Positions 57,401 through 64,000 of a stretch of 64,000 nucleotides of DNA are shown here, piece by piece (the stretch's first letter is position 1; the number at the start of each line of letters is the position of its first letter). Below the pieces are notes generated by a model. It worked only from the letters and a program-made list of their open reading frames with translations. It did not search any database and was not told the origin of the DNA. A program made the position numbers and the translations under genes. This DNA is from Owenia fusiformis. Taxonomy: Eukaryota > Annelida > Polychaeta > Sabellida > Oweniidae. The stretch is taken from the NCBI GenBank assembly GCA_903813345.2, contig CAIIXF020000006.1, forward strand, positions 30,422,024 through 30,486,023. Reading direction: 5' to 3'.

Positions 57401-60400
57401 TTTCACCATATTGAATGGCCTATCATTATTTATTCCTTAAATATAAACCAAAAGGAATGGATGACACATCTTGTAACATTCATAAAGGTGCATCTGTTAA
57501 ACTAGTCATCTGAAACTTCTCGTGAAGTTGCTTCATGGAATCTTCATGGAGTTGTGCAACATTATGTTTTTTTGTTTTTTTTTATCATAACTTTATTTCC
57601 ATAAATAAAGTTATGATAAAAAAAAATTTGCTCAATTTGTGCAACATTATGTGAGTGGGTTGCATTTCTTGCATGTCACGTTGTTATAACGTCCAAATGA
57701 AAAACAGTGTTGCATAAACTCTAAATAAATATTGCCATACTCTAACTATGTTATTGTTGCTTTAATGTTATCTATACAGCAAAACATGAATTAGAGAGGA
57801 TTTTGCAAAATTCAGTCTAAAACTAGAGATAGATTATGGTATATTAAGTGGTTGATGTATAGCGAAGATGATAATGTTAATAAAGAGTAGACGACATATT
57901 TGCAACTCAATAACGGAAAGAATACAATAACTGCTTGGTGGTGAACTGACTCAATATTGATAAAATCAAAAATATTTCTCAAAACTGTTGGAAACGTCGA
58001 AATGTATTGACGACAGTATTTTTATGTGTGTGTTGACGTTTAGGCATGGTTCTGTGATCTGAGCAGAGTTGAATCATCACAGGATCAGTTCAGATTCAAG
58101 GGGTAATAAAAACATTGAAAAATTGACAGGAATGTTTTAAACTTTGTTACAATTTTACTTTTTTGCCCATAACATGTCATGTCACACCTATTTTTCTCAA
58201 AAAACTTTCAACTGTTCTGTCCTCTTTCTGCTGAATTTGGACATTTCTGCATCTTAGTCGTCTTCAATAGCTTACTATCATATTTCCAGTTCTTCTTTCA
58301 GTTGTTAACTTGGGACTGTCAGGGAAACATTTGAATGTTTTTATAAGATTGCTGGCAACATTTTACACCTTCCATAATTTGCTGCCACTTTAATTTTGTT
58401 ATTTCTTGTGTTTCCAGCAGTGCTATTACACCCCTGCTAGGGAAGTTTAGTGATTTAGATAAACTGCTGAAATCCAATGGGTATGACCCTTGTTCTATAG
58501 ATGGTTTGCTGTTAGATGCAGGGGTCTCCTCTATGCAGTTCGACAGAGCAGAAAGAGGGTTTGCTCTTAGTAAAGATGGACCTCTTGACATGAGAATGGA
58601 TGGAAATAGGTAGGAATGCAATGAATATATTAAAATTGGGATTATATTTTATGTCAAGATAATTAGCATTGCAATACACCGCACTTTGAATTAGCATAGA
58701 ATATCTCACTGTACTGGTTGTAATATGCAACAAGATTAATAGATGGCAGACCAGAACTTTGTATCACCACCAAGAAGTGGTGAACGTTGTTATAGCCAAC
58801 ATTATTTTTTGGTGTGGGGATCCGGATCTGTTACAAATTGTCTTACAATTGGCTTTGTCCATTTTGTCCTTTGATGTCTGCTGGACAATTCATGACATTG
58901 TCCTGTTTTGTCTGATGATGTCGAGTACAGTGCCATTTTGTCAGAAAATTGTCATATGATCGTCACATGATAAAATGAGCTTGCATTGTCCGATGATGTC
59001 CAAAGAATTAACATATTCATTGGACACAAACGGACAAAATTGATTGGACAACGACAGACAATGTCTGGCAAGACAACGACAGATATATGTGCTGGAAATG
59101 TCTTGATTTGTCCATTCATGTTCGCTGAAAATATTTTACTTTATAACTCCATTTATGTCCAATCATGTGCGATTGTTGCATGTCTAGCTTTAAATGTTTC
59201 AATTTACATTTACCAAACTTTGCCATCTGTCAACAATATTGAAGATCATATTGAAAAAACTCTATAGTTTTGCTCTTTATTTTGCAGGGACCCTGAACAA
59301 CCCTCAGCGGCAGATGTAGTCAACCATATAGACGAAACAAACCTTTATAAAATCATCAAACGATATGGGGAGGAGAAACGGGCACGTGACATTGCTCAGG
59401 CTATAATAGACTACCGCTACTCATTTGGACCAATTACCAGAACGAAGCAACTGGCATCCATCATTGGCAGTGTTTTCTCAGGGTAAGGTTTGAACTATAA
59501 GGACTAGGTTGACAGCAAGTTTTCAGTAGTTGTTTTCTGTCTACTGTATTTATGAAGAGAATATAGAAATAGACAGACAATTACTGCCATCTTTCTATAG
59601 ACTTCGTACCAATGGTTTGGCCACTTTTCAGTATTTACTGGTATTGTCTAGTTTTTATTGGGCCCAGTGGGATAACTTTGAGATTTGCAAGCAAATGACA
59701 TCATTAGAAACATTTAATATATAAAATTTCACAATTTTGCATAATATGTGGTACTTGAACTGATGTTATCTGCAGTCCAATGGACAGTCATTACTACAGT
59801 AAAAACAAGGTTGTAAAAGCTGAAAGCTTGCTGGCTCTCTGTCTTAGCCCTGTATGGATCATATCACTGGATTTGAACATGTGAACTGAAAAATATGTGT
59901 TTTGAACTATTATACAGTACCCAACAGCAGCAACTGGGGAAATGCCAGATTGATGCTAGCTTGACGGTTGTTCAAACAATTTTCCTGGTTGTTCCAATTA
60001 GTTGAATGATCAAACATCTATTTTTGTGGCTTGCTCTATTGAGTGGAATATCTATTATTATCCCATCGAACAAAGTTCGGAGGGATATAGGGAACGCCTC
60101 CGTCCGTCCGTCCGGGCAATAACTCAAATACCGTTGGCCCGATTTTGTTCATATTTTGTACACATATACTCTATGGGGGTAGAAGTTCTGCTCAAAAGCC
60201 GATTTTCAAAATGGACGCTCATTTCAAAATGGCGGCCATTTTAGTGCCGATTTTACAGTAATTTAGGTACAATATGTAAAACTGTAATAGCAATATGTTT
60301 TAAGTGTAAAAAAAATTATAAAGGACATTAATAAAGCTACAAATGTAGATATAAAAAAAGCACATGGCAGCCATCTTGAAAAATGGCGGCCTTTACTCGT

Positions 60401-62504
60401 TATTTTACGATTTTTGCTGTAACTCGAAAAGTAGTGGAGCGATTTTGTTCATATTTGGTATGTGAATACTATAAGCATGGCACACTGTCCTATGACACTT
60501 TTGGTAGAAGGCGGCCATTTTGAAAAATATTTTGAAAAATGGCCGCCATTTTAACATATTTTTTTACTATTACTCGAAAAGTAGTGGAGCGATTTTGTTC
60601 ATATTTGGTATGTGAATACTATAAGCATGGCACACTGTCCTTTGACACTTTTGGTAGAAGGTGGCCATTTTGAAAAAATTTTTGAAAAATGGCCGCCATT
60701 TTAACATATTTTACTATAACTCGAAAAGTAGTGGAGCGATTTTGTTCATATTTGGTATGTGGATACTATAAGCATGGCACACTGTCCTATGACACTTTTG
60801 GTAGAAGGCAGCCATTTTGAAAAAAATTTTGAAAAATGGCCGCCATTTTAACATATTTTACTATAACTCGAAAAGTAGTAGAGCGATTTTGTTCATATTT
60901 GGTATGTGAATACTATAAGCATGGCACACTGTCCTATGACACTTTTGGTAGAAGGCGGCCATTTTGAAAAATGGCCGCCATTTTAACATATTTTACTATA
61001 ACTCGAAAAGTAGGGAAGCAATTTTGTTCATATTTGGTATGTGAATACTATAAGCATGGCACACTGTCCTATGACACTTTTGGTAGAAGGCAGCCATTTT
61101 GAAAAAATTTTGAAAAATGGCCGCCATTTTAATGTATTTTACAATAACTCGAAAAGTAGTGAAGCAATTTTGTTCATATTTGGTATGTGAATACTATAAG
61201 CATGTCACATTGTCTAATGACACCTTTGGTAAAAGGTGGCCATTTTGAAAAATGGCTGCCATTTTAACGTATTTTACTATAACTCGAAAAGTAGTTCAGC
61301 GATTTTGTTCATATTTGGTATGTTTCATATTTTATATGTGAATACTATAAGCATGGCACACTGTCTAATGACACTTTGGGTAGTAGGCGGCCATTTTGAA
61401 AAATGACCACCATTTTTACGTTTTTACTATAACTTGAAAAGTAGTTCAGCGATTTTGTTCATATTTGGTATGTTTCATATTTTATATGTGAATACTATAA
61501 GCATGGCACACTGTCTAATGACACTTTGGGTAGTAGGCGGCCATTTTGAAAAATGACCACCATTTTTACGTTTTTACTATAACTTGAAAAGTAGTGAAGC
61601 GATTTTGTTCATATTTGATATGTGAATACTCACGAGCCTTGCACACTGTCTCATGACACTTCGGATAGTAGGAGGCCATTTTAAAAAATGGCTGTCATTT
61701 TTACATTTTTTACTTATTTCACAAGTACATGTGTGCGATTTTTCAAAAATTTTATAGGTGGCTACTAAAAGCATATTATTTCTTCTGATGACAACTTGGC
61801 TAACCATTTTGAAAATGGTGGCCTTTCTGGTGTGTTGTTTTATGATATTTGCTATATATTTCGTTTGTAAAAATGCCAGCCATTTCTGTTCGATGGGATT
61901 CGCTACGCTTTGGCGTTGCCGTTGTTCTGGTATTAGGCATGTTATATTATACCTGTATATCATTAAATGTGTATTATGAATATAGGTTAATGGAAAAAGA
62001 TTATGTTAAGATTTCATCTGTTTGATATAGTTAATAGGGGTTGTATTATGTTTTAATGAAATGAAATTTACTTCCAGTGACCACACTAAAGACAAACTCT
62101 CAAGAAATGCTCATCTTGCCACAAAAACATTTCAAGCACTCAGGATATTTGTAAACAATGAACTGAATGAGCTGAACACTGCATTAAAGATGGCGCACAA
62201 GTTTCTTAAACCTGGCGGGAAATGTGTCGCAATATCCTTCCATTCCTTGGAGGATCGGATTATTAAACGGAATTTCATGGGCATAGATATTGATGCTAAA
62301 ATTAATACTAAGCTCAGTGATCACTACAAATATAAAGACCCTAGTTTGGTAATGGATAAAGATCACATAGGGAAGTTACTAGAGAAACATTGGAGTTTAA
62401 TTAACAAGAAAGTTGTCGTTCCAACTGAGGGGGAATGTCAACTCAATCCAAGAGCCAGATCTGCTAAATTACGTGCAGCCATAAAAGTACATGAAGAACC
62501 CTGA
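21457..62504 (+). CDS. METTL15: METTL15, mitochondrial 12S rRNA m4C methyltransferase, five exons, 405 aa
   Basis: RsmH/MraW-family SAM-dependent methyltransferase; the animal member methylates N4 of a cytidine in mitochondrial small-subunit rRNA and supports mitoribosome assembly. Coding exons: 21457-21723, 36789-36925, 58418-58609, 59288-59482, 62078-62504, with GT-AG borders and consistent phases; the sum is 1,218 nt. The N-terminus is Arg/His-rich without acidic residues for about 35 residues, as in a mitochondrial targeting peptide. HVPVM near residue 71 is the RsmH start signature. The SAM-binding loop [10 protein letters not shown] starts at residue 93, followed by LDRDPTAY; later come [34 protein letters not shown], and [15 protein letters not shown]. 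The tail [12 protein letters not shown] is also typical. Length is close to vertebrate METTL15. Introns 1 and 2 (15 and 21 kb) are swollen by transposons, and intron 2 holds two other genes. A poly(A) signal lies at 62851. Confidence 0.95.
22216..23181 (-). repeat. 3' LTR of the retrotransposon
   Basis: Plus-strand reading starts TGTGAGGACCCGGGG and ends GGGTCATCACA, so it has TG...CA ends. Same length and apparently same sequence as the 5' LTR, implying recent insertion or gene conversion. Confidence 0.93.
23182..23195 (-). promoter_or_regulatory. Polypurine tract
   Basis: On the minus strand AAAGGGGGAGTGA lies immediately before the 3' LTR, the expected position of the plus-strand primer. 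Confidence 0.75.
23196..24159 (-). other. Non-coding 3' part of the retrotransposon
   Basis: No long frame and no pol motif. Phrases such as AAATGACTGGGGAC occur both here (near 23830) and within the upstream frame (near 24375), suggesting that part of this region was duplicated from the second frame. Confidence 0.5.
24160..24767 (-). CDS. Second frame of the retrotransposon, reached by -1 frameshift
   Basis: About 200 codons open in the -1 frame relative to gag, starting at the shift site and ending in a stop at 24160. The product is acidic and proline-rich (many Asp/Pro, motifs like DPVICPELL) with no protease DTG/DSG signature. In a full-length relative this would be the linker before protease. 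Because no pol follows, it is probably a remnant of the gag-pro junction. A separate downstream start at an internal codon is possible but less likely than frameshifting. Confidence 0.5.
24771..24777 (-). promoter_or_regulatory. Canonical -1 ribosomal frameshift heptamer GGGAAAC
   Basis: On the minus strand the gag frame ends G-GGA-AAC-TAG, exactly the X-XXY-YYZ slippery form directly before the gag stop. Slipping back one base enters the second frame, which is open for about 200 codons. Confidence 0.75.
26560..27240 (-). repeat. 171-bp tandem repeats within gag
   Basis: Four nearly identical 171-bp units (CTCACCACGGGGGTAT at about 26574, 26747, 26918 and 27089) encode the 57-residue repeat. 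More diverged units continue on both sides, from about 26040 to 27430. Confidence 0.85.
27913..27930 (-). promoter_or_regulatory. Primer-binding site for tRNA-Leu
   Basis: The plus strand reads ATCCCACCGCTGCCACCA, identical to the 3' end (with CCA) of animal tRNA-Leu(AAG/TAG) as I know it. It starts two bases inside the 5' LTR, so the minus-strand RNA would pair with the tRNA 3' terminus over 18 bases. Confidence 0.85.
27933..28898 (-). repeat. 5' LTR of the retrotransposon
   Basis: 966 bp, matching the other LTR. Plus-strand GGTAGCGTG(G/A) occurs three times (28050, 28105, 28157), at 120 to 230 bases from the primer-binding site on the U5 side; see findings. Confidence 0.93.
30232..31530 (-). 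mobile_element. 5'-truncated CR1/Jockey-like LINE with reverse transcriptase C-terminal part
   Basis: Minus strand. The open frame covers about 328 codons, from near 31529 to a natural stop at 30546, and is undamaged. It shows the RT motifs [13 protein letters not shown] and FADDTNLL (catalytic Asp-Asp), then [21 protein letters not shown] and the thumb/tail region ending in a basic peptide. The upstream RT part, endonuclease and ORF1 are missing, as in a 5'-truncated insertion. The 3' end (30232-30545) finishes in TTGAATTGAATTG repeats, which resembles microsatellite tails of CR1/L2-type LINEs. A related 3' tail lies at 37842-37943. Confidence 0.85.
32499..33870 (+). pseudogene. Degenerate pseudogene of a repeated invertebrate protein, split by a foldback
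   Basis: Decayed coding sequence. The first 86 codons (MDTNGSFDN..., with [26 protein letters not shown]) run to a stop at 32757. After several frame breaks, [14 protein letters not shown] is readable up to the foldback at 32887. Beyond 33610 the pieces [11 protein letters not shown] and SNDTDIIIL continue in the same order, with stops between them. These motifs recall a multicopy invertebrate protein family with D.MA....FG, RID.VFD, TPLP.NW and EEADTR...SPDTDV blocks; I do not know its function, and a link with transposons is likely but unproven. Only a relic; no product is expected. Confidence 0.6.
32887..33610. mobile_element. 724-bp foldback MITE with GTCCGCTGTGACGGAGCA motifs
   Basis: The tips read TCACA(A/G)GCTGGTATCGAAA in opposite directions, and the arms pair almost to the centre near 33290. 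GTCCG(C/A)TGTGACGGAGCA is present at each tip and twice at the centre, in inverted pairs. ATA flanks both ends, a possible 3-bp target duplication. Inserted into the pseudogene listed above. Confidence 0.8.
34088..34100 (+). repeat. Run of 13 G
   Basis: A homopolymer of 13 guanines after CCCGGGC. It may be a relic of a G-rich MITE like those at 1131 and 7616. Confidence 0.6.
34635..35326. repeat. Nested foldback with about 190-bp arms
   Basis: 34635-34825 is the diverged inverse of 35135-35326 (blocks CGCAACAGATTTCAG, CATATGTTGGATTTTG, ATGATAAAATA). The 310-bp centre is AT-rich. The right arm touches the inner end of the giant inverted repeat's right arm, so it may be part of that element. 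Confidence 0.65.
37842..37943 (-). repeat. 3' tail fragment of the same LINE type
   Basis: TTGAATTCAATTCAATTTAT, ACACTATAAAA and CATATGTTGCGATGTAACAGA match, in order, the 3' end of the LINE at 30232-30545 on the same strand. It is truncated after about 100 bases. Confidence 0.7.
38453..41985 (+). mobile_element. Helentron-like non-autonomous element, family B
   Basis: Begins ACTAGACTTTTGAAG, then the palindrome GATTGCAAGCAATC (38467-38480) and GGAGGCCCTC (38485-38494). The interior is built from about 0.9-kb repeats: TTTAATGCTGACATATAG occurs near 39093, 39987, 40742 and 41637. The 3' tail has AATAATAAAGAAAAGCTAC, then the hairpin AGGAGGCCCT-TTCAGG-AGGGCCTCCT (41957-41982) and TAATAAA. Sequence differs from family A but the plan is the same. 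No coding capacity. Confidence 0.55.
42028..42467 (+). mobile_element. hAT-type MITE, copy 2
   Basis: 440 bp. Ends TAGTGTTGTCGCGAT...ATCGCGACAACACTA; perfect 8-bp target duplication GTAGACAT at 42020-42027 and 42468-42475. Non-coding; contains palindromic ATCGCGAT clusters. Confidence 0.93.
42680..43917. mobile_element. 1.24-kb insertion with an inverted family-B-like segment
   Basis: Interrupts the hAT copy relative to copies 1 and 2. From about 43560 to 43900 it is the inverse of family B internal sequence (CTACAAGTTGCCAGGAGTTC, GACCTTCAGTGACCTTCG). Its ends were not resolved; it may be a family-B relative truncated at both sides. Confidence 0.6.
43951..45976. mobile_element. 2,026-bp TIR transposon with 29-bp perfect TIRs and ACTA target duplication
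   Basis: 43951-43979 is the exact inverse of 45948-45976 (tip GGGCTTGAGCAAGCTATTGG). ACTA flanks both sides (43947-43950, 45977-45980). Comparison with the uninterrupted hAT copies shows the empty site CGACTAGCTAAAAC, confirming the boundaries. The interior lacks a transposase but has repeated GTCCTTTCCGAAGAGC motifs (44533 variant, 44701, 44868, 45414, 45774, plus an inverse copy at 44715-44730). Non-autonomous; superfamily unknown. Confidence 0.88.
46370..46571. repeat. MITE with ACTGTAA ends and CGCGAA interior
   Basis: The left side, with CATTTAATTTTC and ATTATTTTCGCGAG, mirrors the right side (CGCGAATATTGCGAAAATTAAATG...GTGTTTTACAGTA). Related ends occur near 38011 and 16197. Confidence 0.55.
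48780..50114 (-). CDS. TRIM-family RING/B-box protein, 5' part (exon 48996-50114, candidate exon 48780-48840)
   Basis: Likely E3 ubiquitin ligase of the tripartite-motif type, a family often used in innate immunity. The first coding exon starts at ATG 50114 and runs 373 codons to the donor GTATGT after 48996. RING C3HC4: Cys18, Cys21, Cys33, His35, Cys38, Cys41, Cys63, Cys66. B-box 1 starts at Cys107 (CDVCLEDGE) and B-box 2 at Cys174 ([14 protein letters not shown]...). A Lys/Glu-rich coiled coil covers about 215-320. The large single exon is usual for invertebrate TRIMs. Beyond the donor, a 61-base candidate exon (48780-48840, acceptor TTTTTAG, donor GTATGT) adds [15 protein letters not shown], but is weakly supported. 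No C-terminal NHL, filamin or B30.2 domain was found to the left, so the 3' end is unknown. Nested inside METTL15 intron 2, opposite strand. Confidence 0.8.
50115..52013. promoter_or_regulatory. Divergent spacer between the TRIM and ankyrin-protease genes
   Basis: 1.9 kb between two start codons pointing away from each other. Should contain both promoters; no specific element could be identified. Confidence 0.35.
52014..55939 (+). CDS. Ankyrin-repeat protein with C-terminal trypsin-like protease domain, two exons, 1,208 aa
   Basis: Exons 52014-54118 and 54418-55939, joined TG|G (Trp702); donor GTGAGT, acceptor CTTTCAG. About 15 ankyrin repeats of 33 residues, with the consensus [26 protein letters not shown], span about residues 60-555. 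A helical linker follows. From about 770 there is a chymotrypsin-fold-like domain: LTANHVV (His811), YDIACIKLD (Asp990) and HSGDSGTVV (Ser1110) fit the catalytic His-Asp-Ser order and their usual contexts. An acidic insertion (851-948), about three to four Asp/Glu-rich repeats with SETSDWRSD, separates His from Asp. No signal peptide or membrane segment, so it is probably an intracellular protease. An in-frame ATG at 52038 has better context (AAAATGG) and may be the true start, losing 8 residues. Substrate is unknown; a regulated, possibly defence-related protease is inference. The protease assignment rests on motifs only. Confidence 0.8.
54313..54417 (+). repeat. Three tandem near-copies of the exon 2 acceptor region
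   Basis: TTTCAGGATTGTTGT, CTTTCAGAATCCCTATTGTAAA and CTTTCAGGATTCCTGTTGTGAAA lie about 50 and 45 bases apart. The last gives the reading frame used in the model. Confidence 0.7.
54866..55160 (+). repeat. Coding tandem repeat for the acidic insertion
   Basis: Four imperfect units with GATGAAGATAACAATGAAGA and GACAGTGAAACTAGTGACTGG cores encode the Asp/Glu-rich insert. Open frames on the opposite strand here are artefacts of this composition. Confidence 0.8.
55940..57277 (+). other. Ankyrin-protease 3' UTR and downstream DNA
   Basis: No gene. 56049-56160 and 56278-56390 are an imperfect direct duplication (shared CAATTATTCTTGCACCATAG). The transcript end was not placed. Confidence 0.45.
57278..57436. 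repeat. 159-bp hairpin MITE
   Basis: Arms of about 64 bases starting GGAATAAATAATGATAGGCC pair almost perfectly around a 27-base loop. A solo fragment of the arm occurs near 47781-47803, showing the family is dispersed. Confidence 0.8.
57551..57655. repeat. AT-rich palindrome flanked by 16-bp direct repeats
   Basis: TTTTATCATAACTTTATTT and its inverse (57603 onward) form a 20-plus-bp stem with a 4-base loop. TTGTGCAACATTATGT precedes and follows the hairpin (57552 and 57640), as if a small insertion duplicated its target. Confidence 0.65.
58411..58420 (+). promoter_or_regulatory. METTL15: NAGNAG tandem splice acceptor of METTL15 exon 3
   Basis: TTTCCAGCAG offers two acceptors three bases apart. 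Both keep the frame; use of the first adds one serine. The model uses the first. Confidence 0.6.
60061..61899 (+). mobile_element. Tandem-repeat-bearing MITE-like element in METTL15 intron 4
   Basis: Ends TCCCATCGAACA (60061) and TGTTCGATGGGA (61888-61899) are exact inverses. After the leader CCGTCCGTCCGTCCG come nine copies of a roughly 145-bp repeat starting AACTCGAAAAGTAGTGGAGC (near 60421, 60570, 60717, 60865, 61000, 61145, 61281, 61431, 61581). Each has the palindromic core AAATGGCCGCCATTT or a variant. The layout of short inverted ends plus a central tandem array is like bivalve pearl-type elements; no coding capacity. Confidence 0.65.
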
Positions 62505-62862
62505 TATTCGTAAACTGTACAGATGAGCATTACACTGCATGGATGTATATTATAGTCACAGTGCATTAATTTTTTTATTTGCCCAAATCAAAGAACTATG
62601 GACTTACATCATTGAACTGGAAACTCCCATTGAGTTAAGGGTCTAACCTTCAGAAAAGCATTACATACAATTATGACGTCACACATTACACTTATTACCA
62701 GGGGTATTGTTCGTGAACATACCCTGGGTGAAATGTTGACTTTGTTTACAGTTTATAGAAGGTGTGAATGCAGTCATGTTCAAATAACAAATACAAAACC
62801 ATGAGAATAGACCTAGATGTCATGAATATGTATTTATATCAGGAACAAAGAATAAAACTTAC
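62505..62862 (+). terminator. METTL15: METTL15 3' UTR with AATAAA at 62851
   Basis: The first AATAAA after the stop is at 62851-62856, giving a 3' UTR of about 370 bases. Later AATAAA copies exist near 63541 and 63785, so alternative ends are possible. Confidence 0.5.
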
Positions 62863-64000
62863 AAATTTAATTATTTGGATTTATGTTGGTCAGTAAATTA
62901 ACCTCCTTCAGACTGTATTGAAACCCAGAATCTTTTTACAACAAATATTGTCTTGGACTTTGAATCCCTATAATTATTTTGAGTCTGTGCATAATTTAGT
63001 CTATTGAATTATGTTTTGGTTTTCATATATACGCTTTCTATTCCAGTAGTTTTGTTTTCCTTATGTAAAAGAGAGCTTCATTTACTCTCAGAATTTGAAG
63101 GAATCCATTATCGAGCCATATCAATATAATATATATTGTACATATTGTTGATCAGAATTTAGGTTGTCGTATCAAGTACAAGCAAACTACATCCATGGTA
63201 ATATCCAAAAAGGTAAAAAGAACCATCTCATTCTGTATCAAAAATTAAAATAAGACTAACCCATTTAAAATAAAATGGCATATTTGAATTCATTTTAAAA
63301 CGTACAGGTGCAATAACACATGTACCTCAAAAAGGTGTCAAAATACAATATTTTTGCTCTCGTTCCATGTCATGCCAATTTTTCTAAAATTCCAGGAGTT
63401 TTGACTTTTTGGAAAATCCTGCCATTTTTATCGTTGTCTGGCAAAAAATTGGAAACATGGACATCATTTTCTTTTCAAATGAATTTTGATATTTCTGCAT
63501 CTCATATATTCAATAACTTCATTATTAAATCAGGTAATTCAATAAATAGCTAAATATAAATATAGCTCAATATATTTTGCTATTCTTTTGTGACATAATA
63601 AATATGTTCATATCTTTACATGTTGCGATCATCAAAGTGTAACAATTTATTACAGATTCCAAATGCCAGTTAATAAGCAGTAGCTGTAACAGCATATTGT
63701 TAGTCAAGTTGGTTGTTTGTTTTTTGTTTTTTATAAATTCTTGCATCCAATGTTTTAATGCACCATGCACCTACCACCTATTTTGACAATAAATTTGGAT
63801 ATTTCTCCAACTAAAGTAGTTTCCATTTGAAAATCTGAGGGAATTTATGCCCAAAGGTCAAGATAATACTGCTAACTGATGCTTACAAACAGATAAGCCT
63901 GTGCAATTTTAAGGAATTATGTGTATATTTATTCTAAACAAACAAAAGAACTCTTGTATGTGCTGACAGGTCAGTGAGAATTCTGCACAAATATTGGAAA
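62863..64000. other. Downstream intergenic DNA
   Basis: AT-rich; no gene, repeat or RNA recognised. Confidence 0.4.

Larger units (their letters stand above)
36926..58417 (+). other. METTL15 intron 2, hosting two genes and a transposon stack
   Basis: 21.5 kb. Apart from the listed features, 36926-37841, 37944-38452, 46572-48779, 50115-52013 and 57656-58417 show only AT-rich sequence without recognised genes. TACTGTAAAACAC at about 38011 looks like one end of the MITE family seen at 46370-46571. Confidence 0.7.

Noticed and set aside
60421-61700. Possible CRISPR-like or satellite array
   Set aside because: Repeats are about 145 bp without unique spacers, in a eukaryotic intron inside inverted ends; it is a transposon tandem array.
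61577-61979. 128-codon minus-strand frame at the end of the intron 4 array
   Set aside because: It lies in repeat DNA, has no recognisable domain and overlaps the element terminus.

Overview
The window is animal nuclear DNA. It is AT-rich, has spliced genes with GT-AG introns of up to about 21 kb, and is packed with transposable elements. The host genes (a tetraspanin, METTL15, a TRIM protein and an ankyrin-protease) and the repeat styles (TACTGTA-type MITEs, G-rich MITEs starting CAGGCCCGTAGCCAGG, a CCGTCCGTCCG element with tandem repeats, CR1/Jockey-like LINE debris) suggest a marine invertebrate, most likely a lophotrochozoan such as a bivalve mollusc. The species assignment is inference only.

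Layout. 1-7.2 kb: a G-rich MITE with a target duplication, then a DNA transposon whose two-exon gene encodes a DDE-like transposase of a family I cannot name; short AATTTACGRG repeats cluster on both sides of the gene. 7.6-19.3 kb: a second G-rich MITE and a complete seven-exon tetraspanin gene (minus strand, 287 aa). Its 5-kb last intron holds two head-to-tail copies of a hairpin-ended, Helentron-like non-autonomous element. 19.3-21.5 kb: the divergent spacer between tetraspanin and METTL15, occupied by a hAT MITE and a 933-bp foldback element ending 31 bp before the METTL15 start codon.

21.5-62.5 kb: METTL15 (five coding exons, 405 aa, plus strand), the mitochondrial 12S rRNA m4C methyltransferase. 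Intron 1 contains a 6.7-kb LTR retrotransposon with indistinguishable LTRs, a gag gene and a canonical -1 frameshift site but no pol, followed by a 7.6-kb giant inverted-repeat structure containing a LINE reverse-transcriptase fragment, a pseudogene split by a 724-bp foldback, and a nested second foldback. Intron 2 carries a second Helentron-like family, a stack of nested transposons (a hAT copy interrupted by a 2,026-bp TIR element and another 1.2-kb segment), and two divergent nested genes: a TRIM-type RING/B-box protein (minus) and a 1,208-aa protein joining about 15 ankyrin repeats to a trypsin-like protease domain with an acidic insertion (plus). Intron 4 has nine copies of a roughly 145-bp tandem repeat.

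Functionally, METTL15 and tetraspanin are unrelated housekeeping or membrane genes that share a divergent spacer. The TRIM and ankyrin-protease genes nested in METTL15 could plausibly be immune or stress factors. All exon models were built by eye from splice signals, reading frame and protein-family fit; no alignment or transcript evidence was available.
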